From an uncultured Collinsella sp. (GTDB lineage: Bacteria; Actinomycetota; Coriobacteriia; Coriobacteriales; Coriobacteriaceae), in assembly GCA_937989875.1 (NCBI GenBank), contig CALKBO010000059.1:1-42130 (forward strand): a stretch of DNA of 42,130 nt. The letters run 5' to 3'. The position numbers and the translations under genes are program-made. This document shows, one piece after another, positions 15,999 to 23,373 of this stretch (position 1 is its first letter; each line of letters opens with the position of its first letter). The notes beneath the pieces are model-generated. The model made no database searches. It worked only from the letters and a program-made list of their open reading frames with translations, and was not told the DNA's origin.

Positions 15999-17462
15999 CT
16001 ACTCGTCGTGCTTCTCCTCGCGGCGTGCAGCAGCGCGGGCTTCGTGGATGCCCTTGATCGCGGCATGGCGAGCCGTTCGGGCATCATGGATGGCGTCGCG
16101 AGCCTCGGCGGTCGTCGCTTTGGCAGAGCGCAACTTGGCGGCCAGATCGGGGTTGGTTTCGGCGACCGCGGTAATCGCGGGGCCGTCGAGCTCCTCTTGC
16201 GTGGGCTCGGCCAAAAAGTCGATAGCATACTGGGCGGCCACCATGGAGCCCTTTGCCAGCACGGTCTCGTCGATCTTGTAGAAGCAGGAATGTTGCGCGT
16301 ACGTGGCGCCAATCTTGGGGTTGCGCGTACCTACAAAGGCGAGCACGCCCGGTACGCGACGCAGGTACTCCGAAAAATCCTCGCCCGAAAGCGTGCCGCG
16401 ATAATGGCCTTGGCCGGTGGGGCCCAGGCACTTGATTACAGCCTGACGGCAGCGCTCGCTCGAGGCGGCGTCGTTTTCGACCTTGTAGTTGGCGATGGTG
16501 TAGTCGGTGAGCTCTGCCTCGGCGCCCAAGGCGGCCGCAGTATGCTCCACGATGCGGCGCATAAGCTCCGGCATTTCCTCGTGGGTCGAATCGCCGTAGG
16601 TGCGCACTGTGCCGGCGAGGTAGGCCGTGCCGGCGATAACGTTGCGCGCGGTGCCGCCGTGCAGCTCGCCGACGGTGATGACGGCCGGCTCGTAGGGGCT
16701 GATTTCGCGCGAGACGATGGTCTGCAGGGCGTTGACAATCTCGGCGGCAACCATGACGGCGTCGTGACCTCGCTGGGGCATGGCGCCATGGCACGAGGTG
16801 CCGCGGACATCGATGCGGAACCAGTCGGTATTGGCCATGCGCGGACCGGGCTCGCAGCTTACAGTGCCGGCGTCAACCTCGCTCCAGATGTGCGCGGCGT
16901 AGGCGCCATCGACGCCGTCGAGCACGCCCGTGCCGATCATGAGTTTGGCGCCCTGGCCGTTTTCCTCGCTGGGCTGGAAGACGATGCGGACCTCGCCGTG
17001 GATGTCGTCGGTCATATGGCGCAGGATTTGCAGCGTTCCGAGCATCATGGCGATATGGCAGTCGTGGCCGCAGGCGTGCATGCAGCCCTCGTTGACGCTG
17101 GCGAACTCCTCGCCGGTCTGCTCGGTGACGGGCAGGGCATCGATGTCGGCGCGCAGCAGGATGCGGCGGCGTGGCGTGCCGTCCTCGCGGTAGGCATCCG
17201 GCGCGGTGCCGCGAAGGGTCGCCACAAGGCCCGTCTTAAGGGGACGCTCGTAGGGGATATTCATGGCGTCGAGCTGGTTGGCGATGTCGGAGGTCGTGCG
17301 CTCCTCGCCAAGGCTCAGCTCCGGGTGCTTATGGAAGTGCCGGCGCTGCTTGATGATATATGGTTCAAATTCGGTAGCGATATCTTTGATGGCTGCGGTG
17401 ACGTCGTCAGCCGCGCGAGCCTCGGTCGCCGCCATAATCTGCTGTGCCTTGGTCTTCGTCAT
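15999..17462 (-). CDS. M20 family metallopeptidase/amidohydrolase with basic C-terminal tail
   Basis: The 487-residue product belongs to the M20D group (hippurate hydrolase/IAA-amino-acid hydrolase-like), which hydrolyses N-acyl amino acids or small peptides with a two-metal site. Visible motifs are LLRADIDALPV, the metal-binding ACGHDCH, EENGQGA (catalytic and metal Glu), and SGEDFSEYL and AQHSCF near the C-terminus. The final 60 residues (SAKATTAEARDAIHDARTAR and ending REEKHDE) go beyond the usual 390-400-residue length and are helical and charged. The start at 17462 has AAGGAG upstream. The gene is divergent from the amidohydrolase at 17631. The substrate is not predictable. Confidence 0.9.
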   Translation of the reverse strand: MTKTKAQQIMAATEARAADDVTAAIKDIATEFEPYIIKQRRHFHKHPELSLGEERTTSDIANQLDAMNIPYERPLKTGLVATLRGTAPDAYREDGTPRRRILLRADIDALPVTEQTGEEFASVNEGCMHACGHDCHIAMMLGTLQILRHMTDDIHGEVRIVFQPSEENGQGAKLMIGTGVLDGVDGAYAAHIWSEVDAGTVSCEPGPRMANTDWFRIDVRGTSCHGAMPQRGHDAVMVAAEIVNALQTIVSREISPYEPAVITVGELHGGTARNVIAGTAYLAGTVRTYGDSTHEEMPELMRRIVEHTAAALGAEAELTDYTIANYKVENDAASSERCRQAVIKCLGPTGQGHYRGTLSGEDFSEYLRRVPGVLAFVGTRNPKIGATYAQHSCFYKIDETVLAKGSMVAAQYAIDFLAEPTQEELDGPAITAVAETNPDLAAKLRSAKATTAEARDAIHDARTARHAAIKGIHEARAAARREEKHDE

Positions 17463-17513
17463 GGTCGATTTGCTCCTTGCTGGGTTGATCGCAAAATCGT
17501 ACAGGCTCTCTCC

Positions 17514-17543
17514 AGTATGCCACCTGCCGCTAGGGCTGGTAAA
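17514..17543 (-). promoter_or_regulatory. Candidate promoter of the M20 gene
   Basis: On the minus strand TTTACC (17543-17538) and CATACT (17519-17514) are 18 bp apart, with TGG directly before the -10. It lies about 50 bases before the start codon. Confidence 0.4.
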
Positions 17544-17630
17544 GTTGCCGTTTGCCGCTTGGGGTTTTGTAACAAGAGTGGGGGAGTACACTCGGGGGTG
17601 TTGAATTTCCTGCCAGAGATGGGGATGCCC

Positions 17631-19268
17631 ATGCAACATATCGATCGGATTATCCGCTCCAAGAACGTCTTTACCGCGCAAGACGGCATCGATACCGCCC
17701 GCGAGCTGGCGATTGCCATCGCAGGCGACCGTATCGTCGCAGTCGGTGCGCCCGATGACGTGATTGCCGCCGCTCCCGCCGCCACGTCGGTTATCGACTA
17801 CGGCGAGCAGTTTGTCTGCCCCGGTTTCCATGACGCTCATCTGCACTTCTTCCATACCTCGGTCGGTTCCTCGCCGTACATGCTCATGGATATGGGCACG
17901 TCCGAGGCGGCGTTGGTGCAACATGCGCTCGAGTTTTCCCAGGACCTGCCCGACGACGCTTGGGTTGTGACGCAGGGCTGGCGCGACTACCGTTGGGACC
18001 CGCCCGAGCATCCTACCAAGGCGTCGCTCGATGCGGCATTCCCCGATCGTCCCTGCGTTATGTATTCGGGCGACGGGCACACGCTTTGGCTCAACAGCCG
18101 CGCACTCGAGGCACTCGGCGTCACGCGCGACAGCGAGCCACCAGCAGGCGGTAGTTACGACAAGGATGCAAACGGCGAACTCACGGGCATTGCTCACGAG
18201 GCGGCTGCCATGCAGCTGCTACCGCGCTGCCTTGAATGGCTGGGCGAGGATCGCATTGCAAGCGCTTACGCCGATCAAATGAGGCGTATGGCCGAGCAGG
18301 GCATCGCCTCGATCTGCGATATGTCGCTCATGCCCATGCCGGGCTGCGATTTTATCCGCGACGACGTCTACGACAAACTGCAGGCAGCCGGCAAGCTGGG
18401 CATCCGAGCCCATCTGTTCCCCACGCTGTTGGATGACCAGTCGCGCTTGGAAGAGCTGCAGACCCGCTACGCGAACAACGCGCTGCTCTCGGCGCCAGGC
18501 TTTAAACAGTTCTTCGACGGCGTGTCGAGCGAGCATACGGCGTATCTCACCGAGCCCTATACCAATCCGCGCTTCCCGGGCGACCAGGGCCGTCTGACGG
18601 TTCCTGCCGAGCGTATGCGCAAGCTGGTCCTCGCTGCCGCGGAGCGTGGTCACACCGTGCGCATCCACGTCATCGGCGACGGTGCCATCCGTGCCGCGCT
18701 CGATATCTTTGAGGAGGCCGCCGAACTGTATGGCCTGCCCCAGCACAGTCATAACACGCTCGAGCATCTGGAGAACCTCTTGCCCGAGGACATCGATCGC
18801 CTGCGCAAGCTCAACGTGGTTGCTTCGAGCCAGCCCTGCCACATTACACTCGACCCGGGTGGACCGGAGCGCGACCTGGGCCTGGAGCGCAGCCGCATCA
18901 TGTGGCCGTTTGCGACCTATAAGCAGCGCGGCATCCGCCAAGCCTTCGGCACCGATAGTCCCATCACAGCCGTTACCAGCATGAACGTGCTCTACACGGC
19001 CATCACGCGCCAAGACCCCAAAAGCCACTGGCCCGAGGGCGGCTGGTTACCGAGCGAGCGTATCGATGCGGCAACAGCTCTGCGCAACTACACCCTGGGC
19101 AGCGCCTACGCGGCAGGCGACGAGCAAAACCTCGGCAGCTTGGAGCCCGGCAAGTATGCCGACCTGGTAGTCCTGGACCAAAACCCGCTCATCATCGATC
19201 CCCAAGAGCTCCAGACCACTAAGGTTCAGGCCACCTACCTGGCAGGCAACTTGATTTACGAGCGCTGA
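17631..19268 (+). CDS. YtcJ-like amidohydrolase
   Basis: The 545-residue product is a metal-dependent amidohydrolase of the YtcJ type. The N-terminal barrel strand carries PGFHDAHLHFF (metal HxH), with WVVTQGWRDY, an S-G-D-G-H-T segment, and a late TDSPITAVTSMN (metal Asp). The C-terminal beta-sandwich returns with LGSLEPGKYADLVVLDQNPL. Family members hydrolyse C-N bonds of varied substrates; this one is unknown. The frame is open far upstream, but bases before about 17600 are the promoter region and the antisense of the M20 gene. Starts at 17619, 17625 and 17631 are possible; 17631 has GATGGGG at the best spacing. A terminator follows. Confidence 0.88.
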   Translation: MQHIDRIIRSKNVFTAQDGIDTARELAIAIAGDRIVAVGAPDDVIAAAPAATSVIDYGEQFVCPGFHDAHLHFFHTSVGSSPYMLMDMGTSEAALVQHALEFSQDLPDDAWVVTQGWRDYRWDPPEHPTKASLDAAFPDRPCVMYSGDGHTLWLNSRALEALGVTRDSEPPAGGSYDKDANGELTGIAHEAAAMQLLPRCLEWLGEDRIASAYADQMRRMAEQGIASICDMSLMPMPGCDFIRDDVYDKLQAAGKLGIRAHLFPTLLDDQSRLEELQTRYANNALLSAPGFKQFFDGVSSEHTAYLTEPYTNPRFPGDQGRLTVPAERMRKLVLAAAERGHTVRIHVIGDGAIRAALDIFEEAAELYGLPQHSHNTLEHLENLLPEDIDRLRKLNVVASSQPCHITLDPGGPERDLGLERSRIMWPFATYKQRGIRQAFGTDSPITAVTSMNVLYTAITRQDPKSHWPEGGWLPSERIDAATALRNYTLGSAYAAGDEQNLGSLEPGKYADLVVLDQNPLIIDPQELQTTKVQATYLAGNLIYER

Positions 19269-19290
19269 CGTTCATACCGCACCGTTAAAC

Positions 19291-19338
19291 GCGGCTCGGG
19301 CAGTCTACTTTGGGATGGCGCTCGAGCCGCATTTGTTT
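19291..19338 (+). terminator. Terminator after the amidohydrolase gene
   Basis: GCGGCTCG (19291-19298) pairs with CGAGCCGC (19323-19330), followed by ATTTGTTT. The loop contains CTACTTTGGGATGG, another copy of the dispersed motif. Confidence 0.65.
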
Positions 19339-19824
19339 GCCGATGGGGGTTCGTTAGGAGCGTCCCCGCTCTGTTGGATTTGGGCGCGGGGTTGAGGTGC
19401 TGCTGTCTCGTGCGCTCAATTTGGACATCAGCAATGCTGACTCTTAGTGTTTTGCATACTTCCCATTACAGATTGCATAAAAAGGCTGGGATGTTCTTCC
19501 TGATCCTGATGTACCCCCGCCCGTGCCGTGCAAAAAACGGAGTATTCAGCACCACGAGCTCTGCCGGTGCCGCTGCGGCTGAGTAACGTTGCGGAGATTG
19601 ACGTCATTTTGGGCTCCGGTACGGCGCGAAGTACGTCCATTTGTCCCAACGGGGTCTGCCCACCGACCAAAACCGCCCGCTGAAGGCGTTCTTGGGACCA
19701 ATAAGGTATGTCCGGCGCGTATGCAGCCGTCCTGGCTTGCTGAATACTCCCAAAAATGCACGGTGCTTCCCAGGGGACCCGTGCGCGCAGCGAAAACCAT
19801 ACCCACGTTCCTATCCGCATCGCC

Positions 19825-20067
19825 ATTTTGCTGCACTGACTTTTCTGAATGTCGGGCCCGAATTAGTTAGCCTGCCTCCCGTGTGGCTCCGGAGGGGCGG
19901 GGCATAAGGTTTATCGCGAGTTCCGCACGAGCCGAAGGCCACTTAATGTGGCCTTCGTGCGAGCAGGACTGCCCGAGCAGGAAACCTTACGCCCCGCCCC
20001 TCCGGAGCCACACGGGAGGCATCGCTAAGTTATCCCCCGGCATTCAGAAAATCTAAGTGCCAAAAAA
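19825..20067. repeat. Giant nested inverted repeat upstream of groES
   Basis: The outermost arms of about 32 bp (19825-19856 with 20036-20067) are imperfect, sharing TTTTCTGAATG. Inside, 39-bp arms (19874-19912 with 19982-20020) pair with a single T/C difference. Innermost is GAAGGCCAC/GTGGCCTTC (19934-19942 with 19948-19956) around TTAAT. No reading frame occurs inside. Confidence 0.9.
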
Positions 20068-20147
20068 TAAGATTTTTTGACTCCGTGTTGTATAACCCGC
20101 CATTCGTGGGTACCATTCAACGCGTACGCAAACAAAAAGGGTTAATT

Positions 20148-20166
20148 CGCGTGGCATAACCACGCG
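20148..20166 (+). promoter_or_regulatory. Small inverted repeat just before the groES ribosome site
   Basis: CGCGTGG-CATAA-CCACGCG is a perfect 7-bp stem that ends five bases before AAAAAGGAGG. It could be an operator or an mRNA hairpin. It matches neither CIRCE nor the HspR box. Confidence 0.5.
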
Positions 20167-20188
20167 GCCCAAAAAGGAGGAGACAAGC

Positions 20189-20482
20189 ATGTCGTCTTTG
20201 AAGCCGCTTGCAGATCGTGTTCTGGTCAAGCCCGACGAGGCCGAGCAGAAGACCGCTTCTGGTCTGTACATCGCCAGCAACGCTCAGGAGAAGCCGCAGC
20301 GCGGCACCATCGTTGCCGTGGGCGCCGGCAAGGTCAACGACAAGGGTGAGCGCATCCCCATGGACGTCAAGGTCGGTGACGTTGTCATCTACGGTAAGTT
20401 CGGTGGCAACGAGGTCAAGGTCGACGGCGAGAAGTATCTGCTGATGCGCGCCGACGACATCTACGCTGTCGTCGAGGCCTAG
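20189..20482 (+). CDS. groES: Co-chaperonin GroES
   Basis: GroES is the 10-kDa lid of the GroEL chamber, forming a heptamer in the cytoplasm. The 97 residues start MSSLKPLADRVLVKPDEAEQ, carry the mobile loop (KTASGLYI) and end with the usual YLLMRADDIYAVVE. Length and motifs are normal. AAAAAGGAGGAG precedes the ATG, and groEL follows after 95 bases, so they form one operon. Neither a CIRCE element (TTAGCACTC inverted repeat) nor an HspR box was seen upstream. Confidence 0.97.
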   Translation: MSSLKPLADRVLVKPDEAEQKTASGLYIASNAQEKPQRGTIVAVGAGKVNDKGERIPMDVKVGDVVIYGKFGGNEVKVDGEKYLLMRADDIYAVVEA

Positions 20483-20577
20483 TCTCGTCAGAATCTCTGA
20501 TTCGTCTTTGAACGCGCCCGCCGCATAGGACTCGGAAGCGGCGACGCGAGTCACATTTTTTTGGAGGATTACCTACC

Positions 20578-22215
20578 ATGGCAAAGAACATTACGTTCAA
20601 CACCGATGCCCGCGCTAAGCTTGCCAAGGGCGTCAACACTCTGGCCGACGCCGTTACCGTCACCATGGGCCCCAAGGGTCGCTACGTTGCGCTGCAGCGC
20701 ACGTTCGGTGCCCCGACCATCACCAACGACGGCGTTTCCGTCGCCAAGGAGATCGAGCTCGAGGACAACATCGAGAACATGGGCGCTCAGCTGGTGAAGG
20801 AGGTTGCCACCAAGACCAACGACACCGTGGGTGACGGCACCACCACCGCAACTCTGCTCGCTCAGGCCATCGTCAACGACGGCCTGCGCAACGTCGCCGC
20901 TGGCGCCAACCCGCTGGCCATTCGTCGCGGCATCGACAAGGCCGTTAACGCCGCCGTCGCCGAGATGAAGAAGCAGGCCAAGCCGGTCGAGACCAAGGAG
21001 CAGATTGCTTCCGTCGGTACCATCTCCGCCGGTGACCCCGAGGTCGGCGAGAAGATCGCCGAGGCCATGGAGGTCGTGGGCAAGGACGGCGTCATCACCG
21101 TCGAGGATTCCCAGACGTTCGACATCACCATCGACACCGTCGAGGGCATGCAGTTCGACAAGGGCTATGTCTCCGCTTACTTCGTCACGGACAACGACCG
21201 CATGGAGGCCGTGATGAAGGATCCGTACATCCTCATCACCGACCAGAAGATTTCCAGTGTTCAGGACATCATGCCCGTTCTCGAGGCTGTCCAGCGCGCT
21301 GGCCGTGGCCTGCTCATCATCGCTGAGGACATCGACGGCGAGGCTCTGCCGACCCTGGTCCTCAACAAGATCCGTGGCGCCCTCAACGTCTGCGCCGTCA
21401 AGGCCCCGGGCTACGGCGATCGCCGCAAGCGCATCCTCGAGGACATCGCCGTCCTCACCGGTGGCCAGGCTGCCCTGGACGAGCTGGGCGTGAAGGTCGC
21501 TGACATCACTGCCGATATGCTCGGTACCGCTAAGTCCGTCACCATCTCCAAGGACAACACCGTCGTCGTCGGCGGCGCTGGCTCCAAGGAGGCCATCGAC
21601 GCTCGCATCGCTCAGATCAAGGGCGAGATGGAGAACACCACCTCTGACTTCGACCGCGAGAAGCTCCAGGAGCGCCTGGCCAAGCTCTCCGGCGGCGTTG
21701 CCGTCATCAAGGTCGGCGCTGCTACCGAGTCCGAGCTCAAGGAGATCAAGCACCGCGTCGAGGATGCCCTGCAGGCTACCCGCGCTGCTGTCGAGGAGGG
21801 TATCGTCGCCGGCGGTGGTGTCGCCTTCATGGACGCTGCTCCTGCGCTCGACGCTGTCGAGATCGACGACCCCGAGGAGAAGATCGGTGTCGACATCGTC
21901 AAGAAGGCTCTGACTGCTCCGGTTGCCACCATCGCCAAGAACGCTGGCTTTGAGGGCGCTGTCGTGGTCGACAAGGTTGCCGAGCTGCCTGCCGGCCAGG
22001 GTCTCAACTCTGCCAACGGCGAGTGGGGCGACATGATCGAGATGGGCGTCCTCGACCCCGTCAAGGTCAGCCGCGTCACCCTGCAGAACGCTGCTTCTGT
22101 CGCCAGCCTGATCCTCATCACCGAGGCCACCGTCTCCGATGTGCCCAAGAACACTCAGCTTGAGGACGCAATCGCTGCTGCTACCGCTGGTCAGCAGGGC
22201 GGCGGTATGTACTAA
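20578..22215 (+). CDS. groEL: Chaperonin GroEL
   Basis: The 545-residue 60-kDa chaperonin subunit forms the double heptameric ring that folds proteins with ATP. It opens with AKNITFNTDARAKLAKGVN and shows the ATP-site signature VGDGTTTATLLA near residue 85, the apical domain, and the chaperonin signature AAVEEGIVAGGGVAF near residue 405. It ends in a short GGGMY tail. TTGGAGGATTACC precedes the ATG. Codon choice is strongly biased (mostly GTC, ATC, AAG, GAG), as expected of a highly expressed gene. A giant hairpin follows 26 bases after the stop. Confidence 0.98.
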   Translation: MAKNITFNTDARAKLAKGVNTLADAVTVTMGPKGRYVALQRTFGAPTITNDGVSVAKEIELEDNIENMGAQLVKEVATKTNDTVGDGTTTATLLAQAIVNDGLRNVAAGANPLAIRRGIDKAVNAAVAEMKKQAKPVETKEQIASVGTISAGDPEVGEKIAEAMEVVGKDGVITVEDSQTFDITIDTVEGMQFDKGYVSAYFVTDNDRMEAVMKDPYILITDQKISSVQDIMPVLEAVQRAGRGLLIIAEDIDGEALPTLVLNKIRGALNVCAVKAPGYGDRRKRILEDIAVLTGGQAALDELGVKVADITADMLGTAKSVTISKDNTVVVGGAGSKEAIDARIAQIKGEMENTTSDFDREKLQERLAKLSGGVAVIKVGAATESELKEIKHRVEDALQATRAAVEEGIVAGGGVAFMDAAPALDAVEIDDPEEKIGVDIVKKALTAPVATIAKNAGFEGAVVVDKVAELPAGQGLNSANGEWGDMIEMGVLDPVKVSRVTLQNAASVASLILITEATVSDVPKNTQLEDAIAAATAGQQGGGMY

Positions 22216-22241
22216 GGCCGACAAGGTCTAGAACTCCCACC

Positions 22242-22383
22242 GGGAATCCGGGGGCGTGACGGGGCTTCTCTCCGGAACGTCCTCGGACATGCAAAGAGGC
22301 TCCGCATCGCGCTTCGCGCTGCGGAGCCTCTTTGCGTCCTGCGGAATGTTCCGGAGAGAAGCCCCGTCCCGCCCCCGGATCCC
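22242..22383. repeat. Giant nested hairpin downstream of groEL
   Basis: Outer arms of 36-37 bp (22242-22278 with 22348-22383) pair with one bulged base and one mismatch. A perfect 16-bp inner stem (22291-22306 with 22320-22335) is capped by CGCG-CTT-CGCG. The inner hairpin could end groEL transcription, although it is followed by TTTGCG rather than a true T run. Confidence 0.88.
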
Positions 22384-22551
22384 CTGCGTTTACGGCCTTG
22401 AGGTCGGCGTGGGCGGAGATCGTGGCTGATGGGGATACGTGTCCCGGTCGCTGTTTCGCGGCTTTGCCGCGAAAGGCGCGTTACTTTGGGATGGGTGGGG
22501 AACGTGGTTGTTGCGGCAACTGGCCCTCGCCAGAAATTACCCCTGGCGTAC
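22384..22551. other. Non-coding stretch between the groEL hairpin and the riboflavin operon promoter
   Basis: Together with the hairpin and riboswitch this makes a 567-base gap between genes. It contains a perfect 8-bp hairpin TTCGCGGC-TTT-GCCGCGAA near 22455-22473 and, at 22474-22490, TTACTTTGGGATGG, a copy of the dispersed motif. No gene is seen. Confidence 0.5.
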
Positions 22552-22579
22552 TTGCACCTCTCTTCCCTCGTGCTACACT
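22552..22579 (+). promoter_or_regulatory. Promoter of the riboflavin transport operon
   Basis: TTGCAC (22552-22557), a 16-bp spacer ending in TGC, then TACACT (22574-22579). It lies immediately before the riboswitch, as expected. Confidence 0.65.
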
Positions 22580-22587
22580 TGCAATTG

Positions 22588-22770
22588 CTGTTTCAGGGCG
22601 GGGTGGAATTCCCCACTGGCGGTAAATCGGGCGGTGCCAAAGGTGTGCCGTGGCGCAGGCGAGGCGTCTGCGACCGAGCCGATGAGTCCGCGACCCGTGC
22701 GTGTGTTGGTTCGCATGCCGGCTGAACTGGTGAGATCCCAGTACCAACGGTTAGAGTCCGGATGAAAGAG
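22588..22770 (+). ncRNA. FMN riboswitch (RFN element)
   Basis: The conserved core of the FMN aptamer is plain: AGGGCGGGGTGGAATTCCCC followed by ACTGGCGGTAAA at the 5' side. On the 3' side are GGTGAGATCCCAGTACC, then AACGG and AGAGTCCGGATGAAAG. P1 pairs TTTC (22591-22594) with GAAA (22764-22767). The aptamer ends a few bases before the ribosome site AGGCAGGTG of ribU, and no terminator lies between. It therefore probably controls translation initiation by hiding that site when FMN is bound (inference). Confidence 0.95.
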
Positions 22771-22782
22771 GCAGGTGATCTT

Positions 22783-23373
22783 ATGTCTGAACAGTCGCAG
22801 CATATCCATTTTGAGAACACGAATAGGTGGAGCACCAAACAGCTCGTTACCATGGCGCTGATGTGCGCCTTGGGTGCCCTGTTTATGTACGTGCAGCTGC
22901 CCATCCTTCCTTCGGCGCCGTTTTTGACGTATGACCCGTCGCTGGTGCCGGCGATGGTGTGCGGGTTTGCGTACGGTCCTGGTGCCGGCACCGCTGTTGC
23001 CGCTATGGCTATCGTTATCCATGCGCTCACCACGGGTGACTGGGTCGGTGCGCTTATGAACTTGGTTGCCACGCTGGGCTATATTCTGCCTGCGGCTATC
23101 GTCTACCAGAAGATGCACACCTATAAGGGCGCCGTGATTGGCCTGGTGTTCGGCGTCATTGCCGCTACGGCGCTGTCTATGGTCGCAAACCTTACTATTG
23201 GCGTTTGGTTCTGGTATGGCTCGGTCGATGTGATCGCCCCGCTCATGATTCCCGCTGTGCTGCCGTTCAACCTTATCAAGACCGTGCTTAACTCGGTGTT
23301 GACGCTGGCGGTGTATAAAGCAGTCTCCAACCTCATCACGCCTAAAAAGGACCAGGTCAAAGGCCGCGCATGA
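22783..23373 (+). CDS. ribU: ECF transporter S component, riboflavin (RibU)
   Basis: RibU is the membrane substrate-binding subunit for riboflavin uptake. The 196-residue product has about six membrane helices. The N-terminus (STKQLVTMALMCALGALFMY) matches the ECF S-component pattern in which a small-residue-rich helix 1 contacts EcfT. The FMN riboswitch directly upstream fixes the substrate as riboflavin. The start at 22783 has AGGCAGGTG; an in-frame ATG at 22762 is part of the aptamer. The stop overlaps the next start (ATGA). Confidence 0.92.
   Translation: MSEQSQHIHFENTNRWSTKQLVTMALMCALGALFMYVQLPILPSAPFLTYDPSLVPAMVCGFAYGPGAGTAVAAMAIVIHALTTGDWVGALMNLVATLGYILPAAIVYQKMHTYKGAVIGLVFGVIAATALSMVANLTIGVWFWYGSVDVIAPLMIPAVLPFNLIKTVLNSVLTLAVYKAVSNLITPKKDQVKGRA

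Larger units (their letters stand above)
19340..20188. other. Gene-free stretch upstream of groES
   Basis: No open frame here has a ribosome site plus protein-like composition. Short frames on both strands look random, and the base composition is less regular than in the genes. The only clear structures are the large nested inverted repeat at 19825-20067 and the small hairpin at 20148-20166. Confidence 0.6.

Noticed and set aside
15915..17618. Plus-strand frame continuing upstream of the YtcJ amidohydrolase for more than 1700 bases
   Set aside because: It is antisense to the M20 peptidase, has no family resemblance before base 17631, and crosses the divergent promoter region.
19428..19826. 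Short minus-strand frame in the gap before groES
   Set aside because: No ribosome site, irregular composition, and no recognisable motif; treated as chance.
20069..20095. AAAATCT/AGATTTT repeat with TTGACT and TATAAC near 20080 as a defined groES promoter
   Set aside because: The two hexamers are only eight bases apart, so they cannot form one sigma-70 promoter; the pairing is short and AT-only.
20569..22224. Minus-strand frame opposite the whole of groEL
   Set aside because: It results from the strong codon bias of groEL; its Leu/Asp/Gly-rich composition is typical of antisense reading.
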